Shown here: one piece after another, positions 18,003 to 27,170 of the stretch
Layout of the letters: each line of letters begins with the position of its first letter
How positions within the stretch are numbered: position 1 is the first letter of the stretch
Source of the DNA: Nocardia acidivorans NBRC 108247
Lineage (GTDB): Bacteria; Actinomycetota; Actinomycetes; Mycobacteriales; Mycobacteriaceae
Reading direction: 5' to 3'
Assembly: GCF_001625085.1 (NCBI RefSeq)
Contig: NZ_BDAW01000027.1
Location: forward strand, 49,504-113,503
Length of the DNA: 64,000 nucleotides
The notes under the pieces: generated by a model
What the model was told of the DNA's origin: nothing
The model's input: the letters and a program-made list of their open reading frames with translations, nothing else
Databases searched by the model: none
Translations under genes and position numbers: made by a program

Positions 18003-19484
18003 ATGATCGTCTCCGCGGCCGGGCCCGCGACCATCGGACAGGAACGGGTTTGGGGCGCACCCATATTCGTGCTCGGCGGGCTGCAACTTCTGGTGGTGTT
18101 GGACGGGACGGTGGTCGCGCTCGCGCTGCCGAATATTCGGCGGGCGCTGGGGTTGTCGGAGGCGGGCGGTAGTTGGATCGTCACCGCGTACGTGCTGGCG
18201 CTGGGTGGACTCATGCTGCTGTGCGGACGGCTGGGGGACACCTTCGGGCGCAAGCGGGTGTTCACCTTCGGGGTCGGCATGTTCACGCTCAGCTCACTGC
18301 TGTGCGGAATCGCTTGGGACCCGGCGGTTCTCGTCGGGGCACGGGCCCTCCAGGGGATGGCGGCGGCTATTGCCGCACCCACCTCGATGGCCTTGGTGGC
18401 CACCACCTACGCGCCGGGCAAGGCGCGGAGTCAGGCGTTCGCGGTCTTCGCCGCGCTCACCGGGGTCGGATCGGTCGCCGGGCTCATCGCGGGTGGCGTG
18501 CTCACCGAGATCTCCTGGCGGCTGGTCTTTCTCATCAATGTGCCGATCGGGGTGCTGGTGACCGTCGGCGCGCTGGTCTGCCTGCGCGAATCGACCGGTG
18601 CGCGCACCGCGCTGGATGTGCCCGGCGCGATTCTGGGCACCCTGGGCGTGACCCTGGCGGTCTTTGCCTTGAACGAGGCCGGGAATGGGCTGACCCGCCC
18701 GCTGGTGACCATTCCGGCGATCGCGGCGGTAATTCTGCTGGCGGCCTTCGTGGTGGTCGAGCGCCGCGCCCCGAATCCGCTGCTGCCATTCACGCTGTTC
18801 CACAATCCGAATCGCGTCGCCGCGCTGGTGGCCGTCGGGCTCTCCGGGGCGATCATGATGTGCCTGTCGGTGTTCATCTCCATGTTCCTGCAGGGTGTGC
18901 TGCACTATTCGCCCTTGCAGAGCGGTATGTCCGTTCTCCCGTTCGCGGTGTCGCTGGCCATCGGTGCGACCATGTCGTCCCGACTTGCGCTGCGGGTGCC
19001 GCCCCGCTGGCTGGTACTGATCGCGTGCGCGGTCATTCTCGCCGGATGCGTCTACGCCGCAACGATTGTCGACACCCGCCCCGCCTACTTCCCGGTCATC
19101 GTCATCGCGGCCGTGACCATCGGTTTCGGCTTCGGCTTCGCCGTCATCCCGCTGACACTGTCCTCCATCGCCGGTGTGCGCCCGGCCGATATCGGCCCGC
19201 TCACCGCACTCGCCCAGGTGGCCCAGAGCCTCGGTGGCGCACTGGGTCTGGTGGCGGTGGGGGCCGCCGTCTCGGCGCGCGTCCGTACCGAGGGCGGCAC
19301 CACCGACCCCTCGGCCCCGGCCACCGGCTCCCAGGTGCACGCCCTGGCCATGGGCTACGGCATCGCCTTCCTCTGCTCGGCCGCCATTGCCGCCGCCACC
19401 GGCCTGGTGGCCCTGCGCATGCGTTTCACGCCCGAGGACATCGCGGAGGGTCAGGCCGCGCAGCAGTCGGCCAATGCGGGCTGA
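18003..19484 (+). CDS. DHA2-family MFS drug/proton antiporter (14-helix type)
   Basis: A 493-residue efflux protein with about 14 hydrophobic segments. Motif C-like and motif A regions are visible: LDGTVVALALPNIRRALG in helix 1 and GRLGDTFGRKRVF in the loop between helices 2 and 3. This is the layout of EmrB/QacA-type exporters that use the proton gradient. The ATG at 18003 is chosen to begin just before helix 1; the frame is open 38 codons upstream without a clear ribosome site. No regulator is adjacent, and the substrate is unknown. Confidence 0.88.
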   Translation: MIVSAAGPATIGQERVWGAPIFVLGGLQLLVVLDGTVVALALPNIRRALGLSEAGGSWIVTAYVLALGGLMLLCGRLGDTFGRKRVFTFGVGMFTLSSLLCGIAWDPAVLVGARALQGMAAAIAAPTSMALVATTYAPGKARSQAFAVFAALTGVGSVAGLIAGGVLTEISWRLVFLINVPIGVLVTVGALVCLRESTGARTALDVPGAILGTLGVTLAVFALNEAGNGLTRPLVTIPAIAAVILLAAFVVVERRAPNPLLPFTLFHNPNRVAALVAVGLSGAIMMCLSVFISMFLQGVLHYSPLQSGMSVLPFAVSLAIGATMSSRLALRVPPRWLVLIACAVILAGCVYAATIVDTRPAYFPVIVIAAVTIGFGFGFAVIPLTLSSIAGVRPADIGPLTALAQVAQSLGGALGLVAVGAAVSARVRTEGGTTDPSAPATGSQVHALAMGYGIAFLCSAAIAAATGLVALRMRFTPEDIAEGQAAQQSANAG

Positions 19485-19490
19485 ATCGAC

Positions 19491-20144
19491 TCACTTCGCC
19501 CGACCGGCGGCCGAACCCGAGCGCAGGCGCGATGCCAGCACCGCGGCCTGGGTGCGCCGCTCCATCCCGAGTTTGGCCAGCAATCGAGACACATAGTTCT
19601 TGACTGTCTTCTCCGCCAAGAACATTCGTTCGGCGATCTGCCGATTGGTGAGTCCGTCACCGAGCAGATCGAGCAGTCGCCGTTCCTGATCGGTGAGCCC
19701 GGCGAGCGGCCCGTCGGGCCGGGTGCTGCGCCGCAGCCGTTCCATGAGCGCCGCGGCCGCCCGATTGTCCAGCAGTGATCGTCCCGCCCCGACTTCCTTG
19801 ATGGCGCGGGCCAATTCCATCCCCTTGATGTCCTTGACCACATATCCGCTGGCCCCGGCCAGTATCGCGTCCATCATGGCCTGTTCATCGGTGAACGAGG
19901 TGAGGATCAGGCACCGCAGATCGTCCAGTTTGTCGAGCAATTCGCGGCACAGTTCGATGCCGTTGCCATCGGGTAGTCGCACATCGAGCACCGCCACATC
20001 GGGCCGCAGCGCGGGAATCCGGGCCAGCGCCTGGGCCACATCCCCGGCCTCCCCGACAACGGTCAACTCCGGATCGCCCTCGAGAAGATCGATCAGTCCG
20101 CGCCGCACGATCTCGTGATCGTCGACGAGAAAGACGTTGATCAT
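19491..20144 (-). CDS. devR: DevR/DosR-type dormancy response regulator (NarL/LuxR family)
   Basis: A 217-residue regulator nearly identical in layout to mycobacterial DevR. The receiver domain has acidic pocket VDDHE, phospho-acceptor Asp54 (VLDVRLPDG), Thr82 and Lys104. The linker SGYVVKDIKGMELARA and the LuxR-type helix-turn-helix (LTDQERRLLDLLGDGLTNRQ, then MFLAEKTVKNYVSRLLAKLG) follow. In mycobacteria DevR is activated by the DevS/DosT haem kinases under hypoxia or NO. No kinase gene lies nearby, so this copy is an orphan in this window. A DosR-box-like site lies about 65 bases upstream. Confidence 0.93.
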   Translation of the reverse strand: MINVFLVDDHEIVRRGLIDLLEGDPELTVVGEAGDVAQALARIPALRPDVAVLDVRLPDGNGIELCRELLDKLDDLRCLILTSFTDEQAMMDAILAGASGYVVKDIKGMELARAIKEVGAGRSLLDNRAAAALMERLRRSTRPDGPLAGLTDQERRLLDLLGDGLTNRQIAERMFLAEKTVKNYVSRLLAKLGMERRTQAAVLASRLRSGSAAGRAK

Positions 20145-20206
20145 GGCCCGTCCAATCTGTCGGGGGTCCCGCGATCAACATAGCCCCGGACGCGCCGCCC
20201 GGGGAT

Positions 20207-20219
20207 GGCCCAAAGTCCC
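20207..20219 (-). promoter_or_regulatory. DosR-box-like site upstream of devR
   Basis: Read on the devR strand the site is GGGACTTTGGGCC, matching the left half and most of the right half of the mycobacterial DevR/DosR consensus (GGGACTWWAGTCCC). It lies about 63 bases before the devR start and just after the amidohydrolase stop. Autoregulation is inferred. Confidence 0.55.
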
Positions 20220-21095
20220 TTATTCGAGCCCGAAAACCCGCGCGGCATTGTGATGGCACACTTGCCGCAGCCAGTGGTCGCCGAGTTCGAGCCGCTCCAG
20301 CGAGTGCAGGGCGTGCCCGTAGGCGTACGGGATATTGGGGAAATCGCTGCCGAACAGAATGCGATCGCCCAGGTCCCGCAGCCGCGGACGCTCATGGACG
20401 GGGAACGGGTCGGCGGCCTCGAAGAAATCGGTGAAGTTCATGGTGGTGTCGAACAGCACCTCATCGTAAGTCTCCGCCAGATCCAGGAATTCGCTGTATT
20501 CGGGCGCGCCCATATGCGCGATCACCAGGCGCAGCCGCGGAAACCGGCGCAGCAGTTCGGCAATCGGCTCGGGACCGGTGAATTCCCCTGCCGCGGGACC
20601 GGATCCGCAGTGGATGACGATCGGCGTGCCCGAGTCCTGGAGCATGCCCCACACCTCGTTGAGCAGCGGATCACCGGGGTGGAAATGCCCGACCTGCACG
20701 TGCACCTTGAAAATGCGCGCACCCGCGCCGAGCGCGGCCTGGACGTAACTGTCCGCGCCGTGTTCGGGATAGAACGTCGCGGTGTGCAGGCAATCCGGTG
20801 TGCGCGCGGCGAAATCGGCCGACCACTCATTGAGCCAGGCCGCCATATCCGGCCGATGCGGGTACACCAGCGAGGTGAACGCGCTCACCCCGAAGCCGCG
20901 CAGGGTCTTGAGCCGCACCTGCTCCTCATCGCGATAGGTGATCGGCCATTCCCGATGCCCCAGCAGCGGTCCGGCGGAGTCGAAGTACCCCCACACCTTG
21001 CGCAGCACCTGCTCCGGCATGAAATGCGTATGCACGTCGATGATCGACGGGAGTCCGAGCCGAGCCCGGAATGCGGTCACAAACGCCTCGCTCAT
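20220..21095 (-). CDS. Metal-dependent amidohydrolase (amidohydrolase_2 family)
   Basis: A 291-residue TIM-barrel hydrolase/decarboxylase family protein. The first metal motif is IDVHTHFMPE (about residues 19-28). Further metal-site candidates are HVQVGHFHPGD, the His in IVIHCGSG, VIAHMGAPE and the terminal Asp in LFGSDFPNIPY. ATG 21095 overlaps the stop of the nucleoside hydrolase gene (ATGA); the open frame further upstream is antisense noise. The two genes form a coupled pair, suggesting a small catabolic step on the same compound, but the substrate is unknown. Confidence 0.88.
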   Translation of the reverse strand: MSEAFVTAFRARLGLPSIIDVHTHFMPEQVLRKVWGYFDSAGPLLGHREWPITYRDEEQVRLKTLRGFGVSAFTSLVYPHRPDMAAWLNEWSADFAARTPDCLHTATFYPEHGADSYVQAALGAGARIFKVHVQVGHFHPGDPLLNEVWGMLQDSGTPIVIHCGSGPAAGEFTGPEPIAELLRRFPRLRLVIAHMGAPEYSEFLDLAETYDEVLFDTTMNFTDFFEAADPFPVHERPRLRDLGDRILFGSDFPNIPYAYGHALHSLERLELGDHWLRQVCHHNAARVFGLE

Positions 21096-22135
21096 GCGCC
21101 GGCCTCCGGATACACGGTGCGGGCGTAATCCCCGACCCGGCTGATCAGCCGCTCGAAGAACACCTCCGGATCGGTCCCGATCACGATGTCGGCGTTGGGT
21201 TCCCGCTCCCACATCCCCGCCCAGTCCGCGACGGTGGTGGCCCGGGTGATGATGCCGGCCAACTCCACATCGACGGTCGCGGGCTTGGTGACCGCGAGCG
21301 CGTGGTCCAGCGCCACCGCCGCCGCGAACGGATCGTGCATATGCGCCAGATACCCCTGGTCGTAGAGTTTGTGGAAGTCGAAGTAGAACCGGATCGCATC
21401 GGTCAGGAAGCGCACCAGCGGATTGCTCGCCGCCGACCGCGCCTCGGGCGGATCGGTCTCGCGCACCAGCTCGACGGGCGTACTCCCGGCCCGTTCCGCA
21501 AGCAGCGCAAGGTGTTCGGGCCGCATCTCGATGGTCTCGGTGATATCCAGAGCGCACACGATCGGCCGCCGGTCCGCGGGCGCGGCGGAGAAGGCGTCGA
21601 AGACCTCCTTGGCGGCCTCGGGGTCCACGTGCACATTCCACTCATTGGTGGGCGTGGTGTTGCCCGGATGGTTGAACGCCCCGCCCATGATCACCAACCG
21701 CCGCAGCAGTCGCGGCAGTTCGGGCTCGATGCGCAGTGCCAGCGCCAGATTGGTCAGCGGCCCGGTGCACAATCCGACGACCTCACCCGAATGCTCGCGG
21801 ACCAGATCCACCCACAGCCGCGCGGCCGTCCGCTCCGACAATGCCCGGGCGGAGACCGGCAGCTCCGCATACCCCACGCCCTGGGGTCCGTGCGTGTCCT
21901 CGGTGGTCCGCAGCGGAATCGCCAGCGGCTCCGCCGCCCCGAGCGCCACTTCGAGCTCGGGGGCCCGGCACAGATCCAGCAGGGCGAGATTATTGGCCGC
22001 CACCCGGGGCGCGGGCACATTGCCCGCGCTGGAGGCGATTCCGATGATCTCGGCCTCGGGGGAGGCCAGGAGGTAGAGCAGTCCCAGGGAGTCATCGATG
22101 CCGGTGTCGTTGTCCATGATGATCTTCTGCCGCAC
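21092..22135 (-). CDS. Nucleoside hydrolase (inosine-uridine preferring family)
   Basis: A 347-residue N-ribohydrolase that releases ribose from nucleosides. The calcium-binding signature is at the N-terminus (IIMDNDTGIDDSLGLLYLLA), followed by TGPLTNLALAL and NEWNVHVDPEAA, where the conserved ribose-binding Asn and Asp residues lie. The C-terminal DPFAAAVALD supplies the last metal ligand. It is upstream of and overlaps the amidohydrolase gene. Base specificity cannot be told. Confidence 0.9.
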   Translation of the reverse strand: MRQKIIMDNDTGIDDSLGLLYLLASPEAEIIGIASSAGNVPAPRVAANNLALLDLCRAPELEVALGAAEPLAIPLRTTEDTHGPQGVGYAELPVSARALSERTAARLWVDLVREHSGEVVGLCTGPLTNLALALRIEPELPRLLRRLVIMGGAFNHPGNTTPTNEWNVHVDPEAAKEVFDAFSAAPADRRPIVCALDITETIEMRPEHLALLAERAGSTPVELVRETDPPEARSAASNPLVRFLTDAIRFYFDFHKLYDQGYLAHMHDPFAAAVALDHALAVTKPATVDVELAGIITRATTVADWAGMWEREPNADIVIGTDPEVFFERLISRVGDYARTVYPEAGA

Positions 22136-22158
22136 CGTTCGAGCCTAGACCCGCGTGT

Positions 22159-23370
22159 TCAGTAGGTCGGCAGCACGTAGTCCTGGGTGGAGTCCAGCAT
22201 CTTCATCATGATGGGGCGGAACAGCTTGGTGGTCATGAGTCTGCCGACCTGCTGCATCATCTTGAGCCCGATCTTGGAGGTCGGGAGCATCAGCTGGATG
22301 CCGCCGCCCGGGATCTCCTTGGCCTTGTCCAGGAAGGGGGTCACCTGCTCCTGATAGCGCACCAGCGCCGCGTCCAAATCGGCGGGGGTGGCGGCGATTT
22401 CACCGGCGAGCAGGTACGCCCCCACAATCGCCATGGCCGTGCCCGTACCGGTCATCGGCGAACCGCAGAAGCCGGAATCACCGAGCAGGACCACCCGGCC
22501 CTGGAACAGCGAGGGCATATCGACGCGCACCAACTCGTCGAAGTAGAAGTCCTCGGCGGTCTCCAGGTGCGAGAGGGCCTCGGGCACCACCCAACCCGCC
22601 TCGGCGAGCATGTCGCGAATCAGCTTGTGCTGGGCCGCGATATCGCCGCGCAATGCCGGATTCTGCTCGGTGCGCAGGGTGAGAATCGCCTTGGAGGTGG
22701 CGGGATCGTAATCGGGCCGGACGCCGAGTGAGGCGCGCGGCACCACGTGCATGGACATCCAATCCTGCTCCGCGCCCGCGGGGGTGGGGATGGTGTAGAA
22801 GGACATGTAGCCGCCCAGATAGGTGGTGAACTGCTCCTCGGGTCCGAAGACCAGTTTGCGGGTGCGCGAGTGCACGCCGTCCGCGCCGATCACCAGGTCG
22901 TAGCGTTCGCTCGTCCCGGAGTGGAAGCCGACGGTGACGCCCTCGGAATCCTGATCGATGGTCTCGATCCAGTCGCCGTAGCGGTAGTCGAGATCGCCCG
23001 CGGTTCCGGCGAGTTCGGTGAGCAGCACGTCATTGAGGTCGCCGCGGGTGATCTCGATATCGGCGACCGGGCCCTTGCCGTCGAACATCTCCATCGACAT
23101 GCGGTAGACGGGGGAGCCGTCGGCCTTGACGATGCTCATGCCCTTCTCGTGCAGCAGGTGTTTGGTGATGCCCTCCATCAGGCCCATGCGCTCGGCCACC
23201 TCGCGACTGGGACCGCGCAGGTCGACGGCCTGGCCTCCCGGCCGTGGGGAGTCCGCCCGTTCGACGACGGTGACCGCGATACCGGCCCGAAGCAGTTGCA
23301 GGGCAACGGAGTTCCCGGCGATGCCGCCGCCGGCGATCAGGATGCGGAGGGTGTTGGCGGTGGTGCTCAT
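22159..23370 (-). CDS. FAD-dependent monooxygenase (TetX/PHBH class A type)
   Basis: A 403-residue flavoprotein with GGGIAGNSVALQLLRAG (dinucleotide motif, residues about 13-30), the PGGQAVDLRG loop, a DG motif (GADGVHSRTRK) and the second FAD motif GDSGFCGSPMTGTGTA. These features define aromatic hydroxylases and TetX-like drug-modifying enzymes. ATG 23370 has GGGAGA upstream. It is divergent from a TetR gene across 103 bases containing two palindromes, the classical arrangement of a repressor with an inducible detoxifying enzyme. The substrate is unknown. Confidence 0.88.
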   Translation of the reverse strand: MSTTANTLRILIAGGGIAGNSVALQLLRAGIAVTVVERADSPRPGGQAVDLRGPSREVAERMGLMEGITKHLLHEKGMSIVKADGSPVYRMSMEMFDGKGPVADIEITRGDLNDVLLTELAGTAGDLDYRYGDWIETIDQDSEGVTVGFHSGTSERYDLVIGADGVHSRTRKLVFGPEEQFTTYLGGYMSFYTIPTPAGAEQDWMSMHVVPRASLGVRPDYDPATSKAILTLRTEQNPALRGDIAAQHKLIRDMLAEAGWVVPEALSHLETAEDFYFDELVRVDMPSLFQGRVVLLGDSGFCGSPMTGTGTAMAIVGAYLLAGEIAATPADLDAALVRYQEQVTPFLDKAKEIPGGGIQLMLPTSKIGLKMMQQVGRLMTTKLFRPIMMKMLDSTQDYVLPTY

Positions 23371-23401
23371 GATGTCTCCCGTGTGGTGAAGTACGTTCGT
23401 C

Positions 23402-23456
23402 TAAGACATATGTCTAACAGACTTTGGCACGTGTGTCTAGAACATTTGTCTAAGAC
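23402..23456. promoter_or_regulatory. Two TGTCT/AGACA operators and a leaderless promoter between TetX-like gene and tetR
   Basis: AGACATATGTCT (23404-23415) is a perfect 12-base palindrome; AGAACATTTGTCT (23439-23451) is a related imperfect one. For the TetR gene, a TAGGCT -10-like element at 23462-23467 lies six bases before ATG 23474, which indicates a leaderless transcript. The second palindrome covers the spacer of that promoter, so repression of both genes is likely. Confidence 0.6.
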
Positions 23457-23473
23457 GCTGGTAGGCTGGGTTT

Positions 23474-24046
23474 ATGGGAAATCGAGAAGACCTACTGACG
23501 GGTGCTCGGAAGGCCATCCTGGAGCGCGGCCTGGCCAAGGTGACCGCCCGCGATATCGCCACCGCCGCCGGTGTCAGCCTCGCCGCCATCGGCTACCACT
23601 TCGGCTCCAAGGACCACCTGGTCATGCAGGCGCTCACCGAAGGCGTCGGCACCGAGATCGGTGATGCGATCGAGCAGGCCATCAAGGACGCGGCACAGGG
23701 GCGCTCACTCTGGGACGCGGTCGGCCCCACGTGGAACGGCCTGATCGATGTCATCCAGCGCAATCGCGACAATCTGCAACTGAGCCTGGAGAACGGCATC
23801 CAGATCGCCCGCGATCCGGAAATGCAGCTCTTCATGGCCGAGGCCACCGGCCAGGCATACGACGATATGTCGCGGCACGTGCGCGAGGCGCACCCCGATC
23901 TCACCGAAGCGCAGTCGCGTGCCGTGGCCAAAACGCTGTTCGTGCTCTTTCAGGGCATGGTCATGCAGTGGATGATCGCGCCGACCGCCGATCTGCTCGA
24001 CGGCGACGATCTCGCGACCGCCATCGCCGCCATCCGGGGGATGTAG
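23474..24046 (+). CDS. TetR-family transcriptional regulator
   Basis: A 190-residue repressor. The N-terminal helix-turn-helix is VTARDIATAAGVSLAAIGYH followed by FGSKDHL (residues about 22-50). The rest is a helical ligand-binding domain. It is divergent from the TetX-like monooxygenase with paired palindromes between them, so it most likely represses that gene and itself. It could also affect the convergent DHA2 pump just downstream. Confidence 0.9.
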   Translation: MGNREDLLTGARKAILERGLAKVTARDIATAAGVSLAAIGYHFGSKDHLVMQALTEGVGTEIGDAIEQAIKDAAQGRSLWDAVGPTWNGLIDVIQRNRDNLQLSLENGIQIARDPEMQLFMAEATGQAYDDMSRHVREAHPDLTEAQSRAVAKTLFVLFQGMVMQWMIAPTADLLDGDDLATAIAAIRGM

Positions 24047-24052
24047 ACGGAC

Positions 24053-25600
24053 TCAGTTCGCTTCGATATGTCGCAGCCGCACCAGCGCGGCGACCGCCAG
24101 CAGCAGCGCCGCCACGGCGGCGATGGCGGAGGTGAGATGCATACCGGTGAGGAACGCGTGCTTGGCCGCCTCGGCGACGGCCTCGCCGAGCTTGCCGGGC
24201 AGCGCGTGCGCGACCTCCATGGCCGCGCCCAGCGTGTCCCGCGCGTTGTGCACATCGGCATCACGCAAACCGTAGGGGAGCGTATCGGCCAACTGCCCGC
24301 GATACAGTGCGATGCTCAGACTGCCCAGCATGGAAATACCCAGCGCCCCACCGAATTCCGCACCCGTTTCGGCCAATCCCGAGGCGGCTCCGGCCTGTTC
24401 GGGCGGCGCGGTGCCGACGATCAGCTCGGTGGTGATGCCGAAGACCGGGGCCAGCCCGAACGACACCAGCAAGGAGGCGGCGATGGTGATTCCCACCCCG
24501 CCCTGTTCGGTGACCCGGGTCAGCAGCAGCAGTCCGGCCGCCGCCATGGCCATGCCCACCCCGATCAGATAGGCGGGCCGCACCGCCCGGCTCAATCGGG
24601 GCGCCAGCTGCGAGCCGATCATGAAGCCCAATCCCGCCGGGATGGTGGCGATTCCGGCACGCAGCGGTGACATGCCCAGCACCAGCTGGAAGTACTGGCC
24701 GACGAACAGGAAGTACCCGAACGCGGCGAAGATCGCGACCATATTGATGGTCAGCGCGATGCGGAAACTGCTCAGCCGGAACAGGCGCAGATCCAGCATG
24801 GGATCGGCGGCGGTGAGCTGCCGGCGCACGAAGGTGGCGCCGACGACGATCCCGGCCGCCACCGCGCCGATGGCGACGGGTACCGGCCCGTCCTGGGCGA
24901 CCTTCTTCATACCGAAGACCACGAGCAGGACCGCGCTGGTGCACATCAGCGCGCTCAGCAGATCGATCTTGCCCGCGTTCGGATCACGGAACTCGGGCAG
25001 CACCCGCGGGGCCAGAATCAGCAGCAGCGCCATGACCGGCACCGCGAGCAGGAATACCGAACCCCACCAGAAGTGCTCGAGCATGAGCCCGCCCGCGAGC
25101 GGTCCGATCGAGCCGCCCACCGAATACGACCCGACCCACACCCCGATCGCGACCGAGCGCTGACCGGGATCGGGAAACATGGTGAATATCAACGAGAGTG
25201 TGGACGGTGCGAGCGTTGCCCCGGCTACCCCGAGCACCGCGCGGCAGCCGATCAGCACCGGAGCCGAGGGCGCGAACGCCGCGATGAGCGAGACCGCGGC
25301 GAAGGCGGCCGCACCGGCCATGAGTAGTCGCCGCCGGCCGATCCGATCGCCGATGGTGCCCATGGTGAGCAGCAGACCCGCCACCAGGAAACCGTAAACG
25401 TCGATGATCCAGAGCAATTGGGAGCTGGTCGGTCGCAGCTCCGCGCTGATCTGGGGGACGGCGAGATGTAAAACCGTCAGATCCATGGAGTACACCAGAC
25501 AGGCCAGCGCGAGTACGGCCAACCCCGCCCATTCCCGGCGACCCACTCCGCGGGTGGGATCTACCGCTGCGTTGGTCAGCAGGGGGCCTGGTGTGTCCAC
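24053..25600 (-). CDS. DHA2-family MFS multidrug transporter
   Basis: A 515-residue transporter with about 14 hydrophobic segments. The segment SMDLTVLHLAVPQISAEL in helix 1 and TIGDRIGRRRLLMAG in the loop between helices 2 and 3 match QacA/EmrB-like pumps. GTG 25600 is preferred because GGAGG lies eight bases upstream; two upstream ATGs overlap that site. It ends seven bases from the convergent tetR stop. The 163 bases upstream (25601-25763) are AT-rich and likely hold its promoter. Confidence 0.88.
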   Translation of the reverse strand: MDTPGPLLTNAAVDPTRGVGRREWAGLAVLALACLVYSMDLTVLHLAVPQISAELRPTSSQLLWIIDVYGFLVAGLLLTMGTIGDRIGRRRLLMAGAAAFAAVSLIAAFAPSAPVLIGCRAVLGVAGATLAPSTLSLIFTMFPDPGQRSVAIGVWVGSYSVGGSIGPLAGGLMLEHFWWGSVFLLAVPVMALLLILAPRVLPEFRDPNAGKIDLLSALMCTSAVLLVVFGMKKVAQDGPVPVAIGAVAAGIVVGATFVRRQLTAADPMLDLRLFRLSSFRIALTINMVAIFAAFGYFLFVGQYFQLVLGMSPLRAGIATIPAGLGFMIGSQLAPRLSRAVRPAYLIGVGMAMAAAGLLLLTRVTEQGGVGITIAASLLVSFGLAPVFGITTELIVGTAPPEQAGAASGLAETGAEFGGALGISMLGSLSIALYRGQLADTLPYGLRDADVHNARDTLGAAMEVAHALPGKLGEAVAEAAKHAFLTGMHLTSAIAAVAALLLAVAALVRLRHIEAN

Positions 25601-25763
25601 GATGACTTCCTCCATCCGCACGCCGACGCAAGTGCCGACAATATCGATGTCGGTCCCAGCATCTCACTTATTAACGACACAAAAACGATATGGACGAAGG
25701 GAATTCGCACTATTCGCGGATGTGTTTGCGGGTGTGCGTGCAGGCGATCGTGAACCCGGAAAC

Positions 25764-27137
25764 CTAGTGAAAACCGGCCGGTCGGAGTGTCCAGTTCGGG
25801 CCATGTGTTCCGTACTGCGAAGCGGGCCAGGGGTAATCCGGATATTCGCTGAGCGCGGGCGCGGCCGTCACCACCCCGTCATGCTCGACCGTGTACTCAG
25901 ATCCCGGGATATTCGCCGGTCCGTGCTCCGGAGCGCGGCCGGGCGCGCGCAACAGCCAGGATGCGGTGCGGGCCAGCGCAACTCGCACATCCCGGCCCAG
26001 CCCGTCCTGTTCGCGGGCGGTGAGCGCGTCCAGCACCCCGGCGGCGAGCAGATACCCGCTGCCGTGGTCCAGCGCCTGTGCCGGGAGTGCGCCCACCGGG
26101 GACGCATCCTGCGAATTTCCCAGCGTGCCTTCGATCAGCGAAATTCCGGATGCGGCCTGCACAATACTGTCGAAACCGCGTCGTGCCCCCCAGGGGCCGC
26201 GCTCACCCCATGCCGAAACCCGGCCGTGCACAATTCCTGGCCGAATTTCTGCCGCATGTACACCGAGTTGTTCCAAAGCGCCCGGTCGGTAACCTGTTAC
26301 GAGCACATCCGCGGTGCGCAATAGCTCGGTGAAAACGGGTAGTTCGGTTCGCAAATCCAAGAGCGTGGAGTGCTTGCCCTGACACGTGTCGAGGAACTGC
26401 CACGGAATCTCCGGCAGCTGTGGCGGATCCACCCGCAACACCTCCGCACCCAGCAGGGCGAGCGCGCGCGTCGCCACCGGACCGGCGATCACCCGGGTCA
26501 GATCCAGCACCCGCACACCGCGTAGCGGCAGCATCTGCGTTGCGGCGGCTGGGGATTCGACCGGTCCGCGATCCGCGCGCGGCTCCACCGCCACCAGCGG
26601 TCCGTCGGCCGCGGCCCCGCCCTGCGGGCTGTCGGCCCACTCCCGCTCGGTGCGCACCCGCACCGCGATGGCACCCGATACGCCCGCCCGATCCTCGATC
26701 TCGGCCGCGGGGAGCTCGGCCATCCGCGCCACGGCGGTCGCGCGCTCGGCGTCGGCGGGCAATCCGAGTACGGTCAGCAACCTTTCGCGGTGATGCGAGT
26801 AATTGGCATGCGTTCGCACCCAACCGTCCGCGGTCGGGAAGAAGCCCGACAGCTCCGCGAAGGCATCCGGGGGCGTGCCGTCGACGCGGAACAACCGCTC
26901 ACTCGAGAACGCCGCGGCGACCCGGGCCGGATCCAGGACGCTCTCGAGCGGTGTGAGCCCGTGCGCCACTCGCCGCCGATCGGCCGCCGCCGCGAAACTC
27001 GCCACCGCACCCCCGGCCAGCGACCACACCGGCAGCGTCGCAGCCAAATTCGTTCCCGGATCGAGGGCGGGCATACTCGATCCGGAGATACCGACCCCGG
27101 ACTCGTACTCGCGGACCAGCGCTTCGTAGGCACTCAT
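25764..27137 (-). CDS. Family III CoA-transferase (CaiB/BaiF)
   Basis: A 457-residue protein made of an unusual N-terminal half and a recognisable CaiB/BaiF half. The core begins near residue 215 with LPLRGVRVLDLTRVIAGPVA and continues with GAEVLRVDPPQLPE, DLRTE and GYRPGALEQLG. Related enzymes move CoA between carboxylic acids. The catalytic aspartate of the family normally follows the FDSIVQAASG-like region, but it cannot be fixed without an alignment. The start is uncertain: ATG 27137 or ATG 27149, neither with a strong ribosome site. It is divergent from the thioesterase gene by about 33 bases. Confidence 0.8.
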   Translation of the reverse strand: MSAYEALVREYESGVGISGSSMPALDPGTNLAATLPVWSLAGGAVASFAAAADRRRVAHGLTPLESVLDPARVAAAFSSERLFRVDGTPPDAFAELSGFFPTADGWVRTHANYSHHRERLLTVLGLPADAERATAVARMAELPAAEIEDRAGVSGAIAVRVRTEREWADSPQGGAAADGPLVAVEPRADRGPVESPAAATQMLPLRGVRVLDLTRVIAGPVATRALALLGAEVLRVDPPQLPEIPWQFLDTCQGKHSTLLDLRTELPVFTELLRTADVLVTGYRPGALEQLGVHAAEIRPGIVHGRVSAWGERGPWGARRGFDSIVQAASGISLIEGTLGNSQDASPVGALPAQALDHGSGYLLAAGVLDALTAREQDGLGRDVRVALARTASWLLRAPGRAPEHGPANIPGSEYTVEHDGVVTAAPALSEYPDYPWPASQYGTHGPNWTLRPAGFH

Positions 27138-27170
27138 CGGTCCGACCATAGTCGTCGAAGGAGCATTGCT

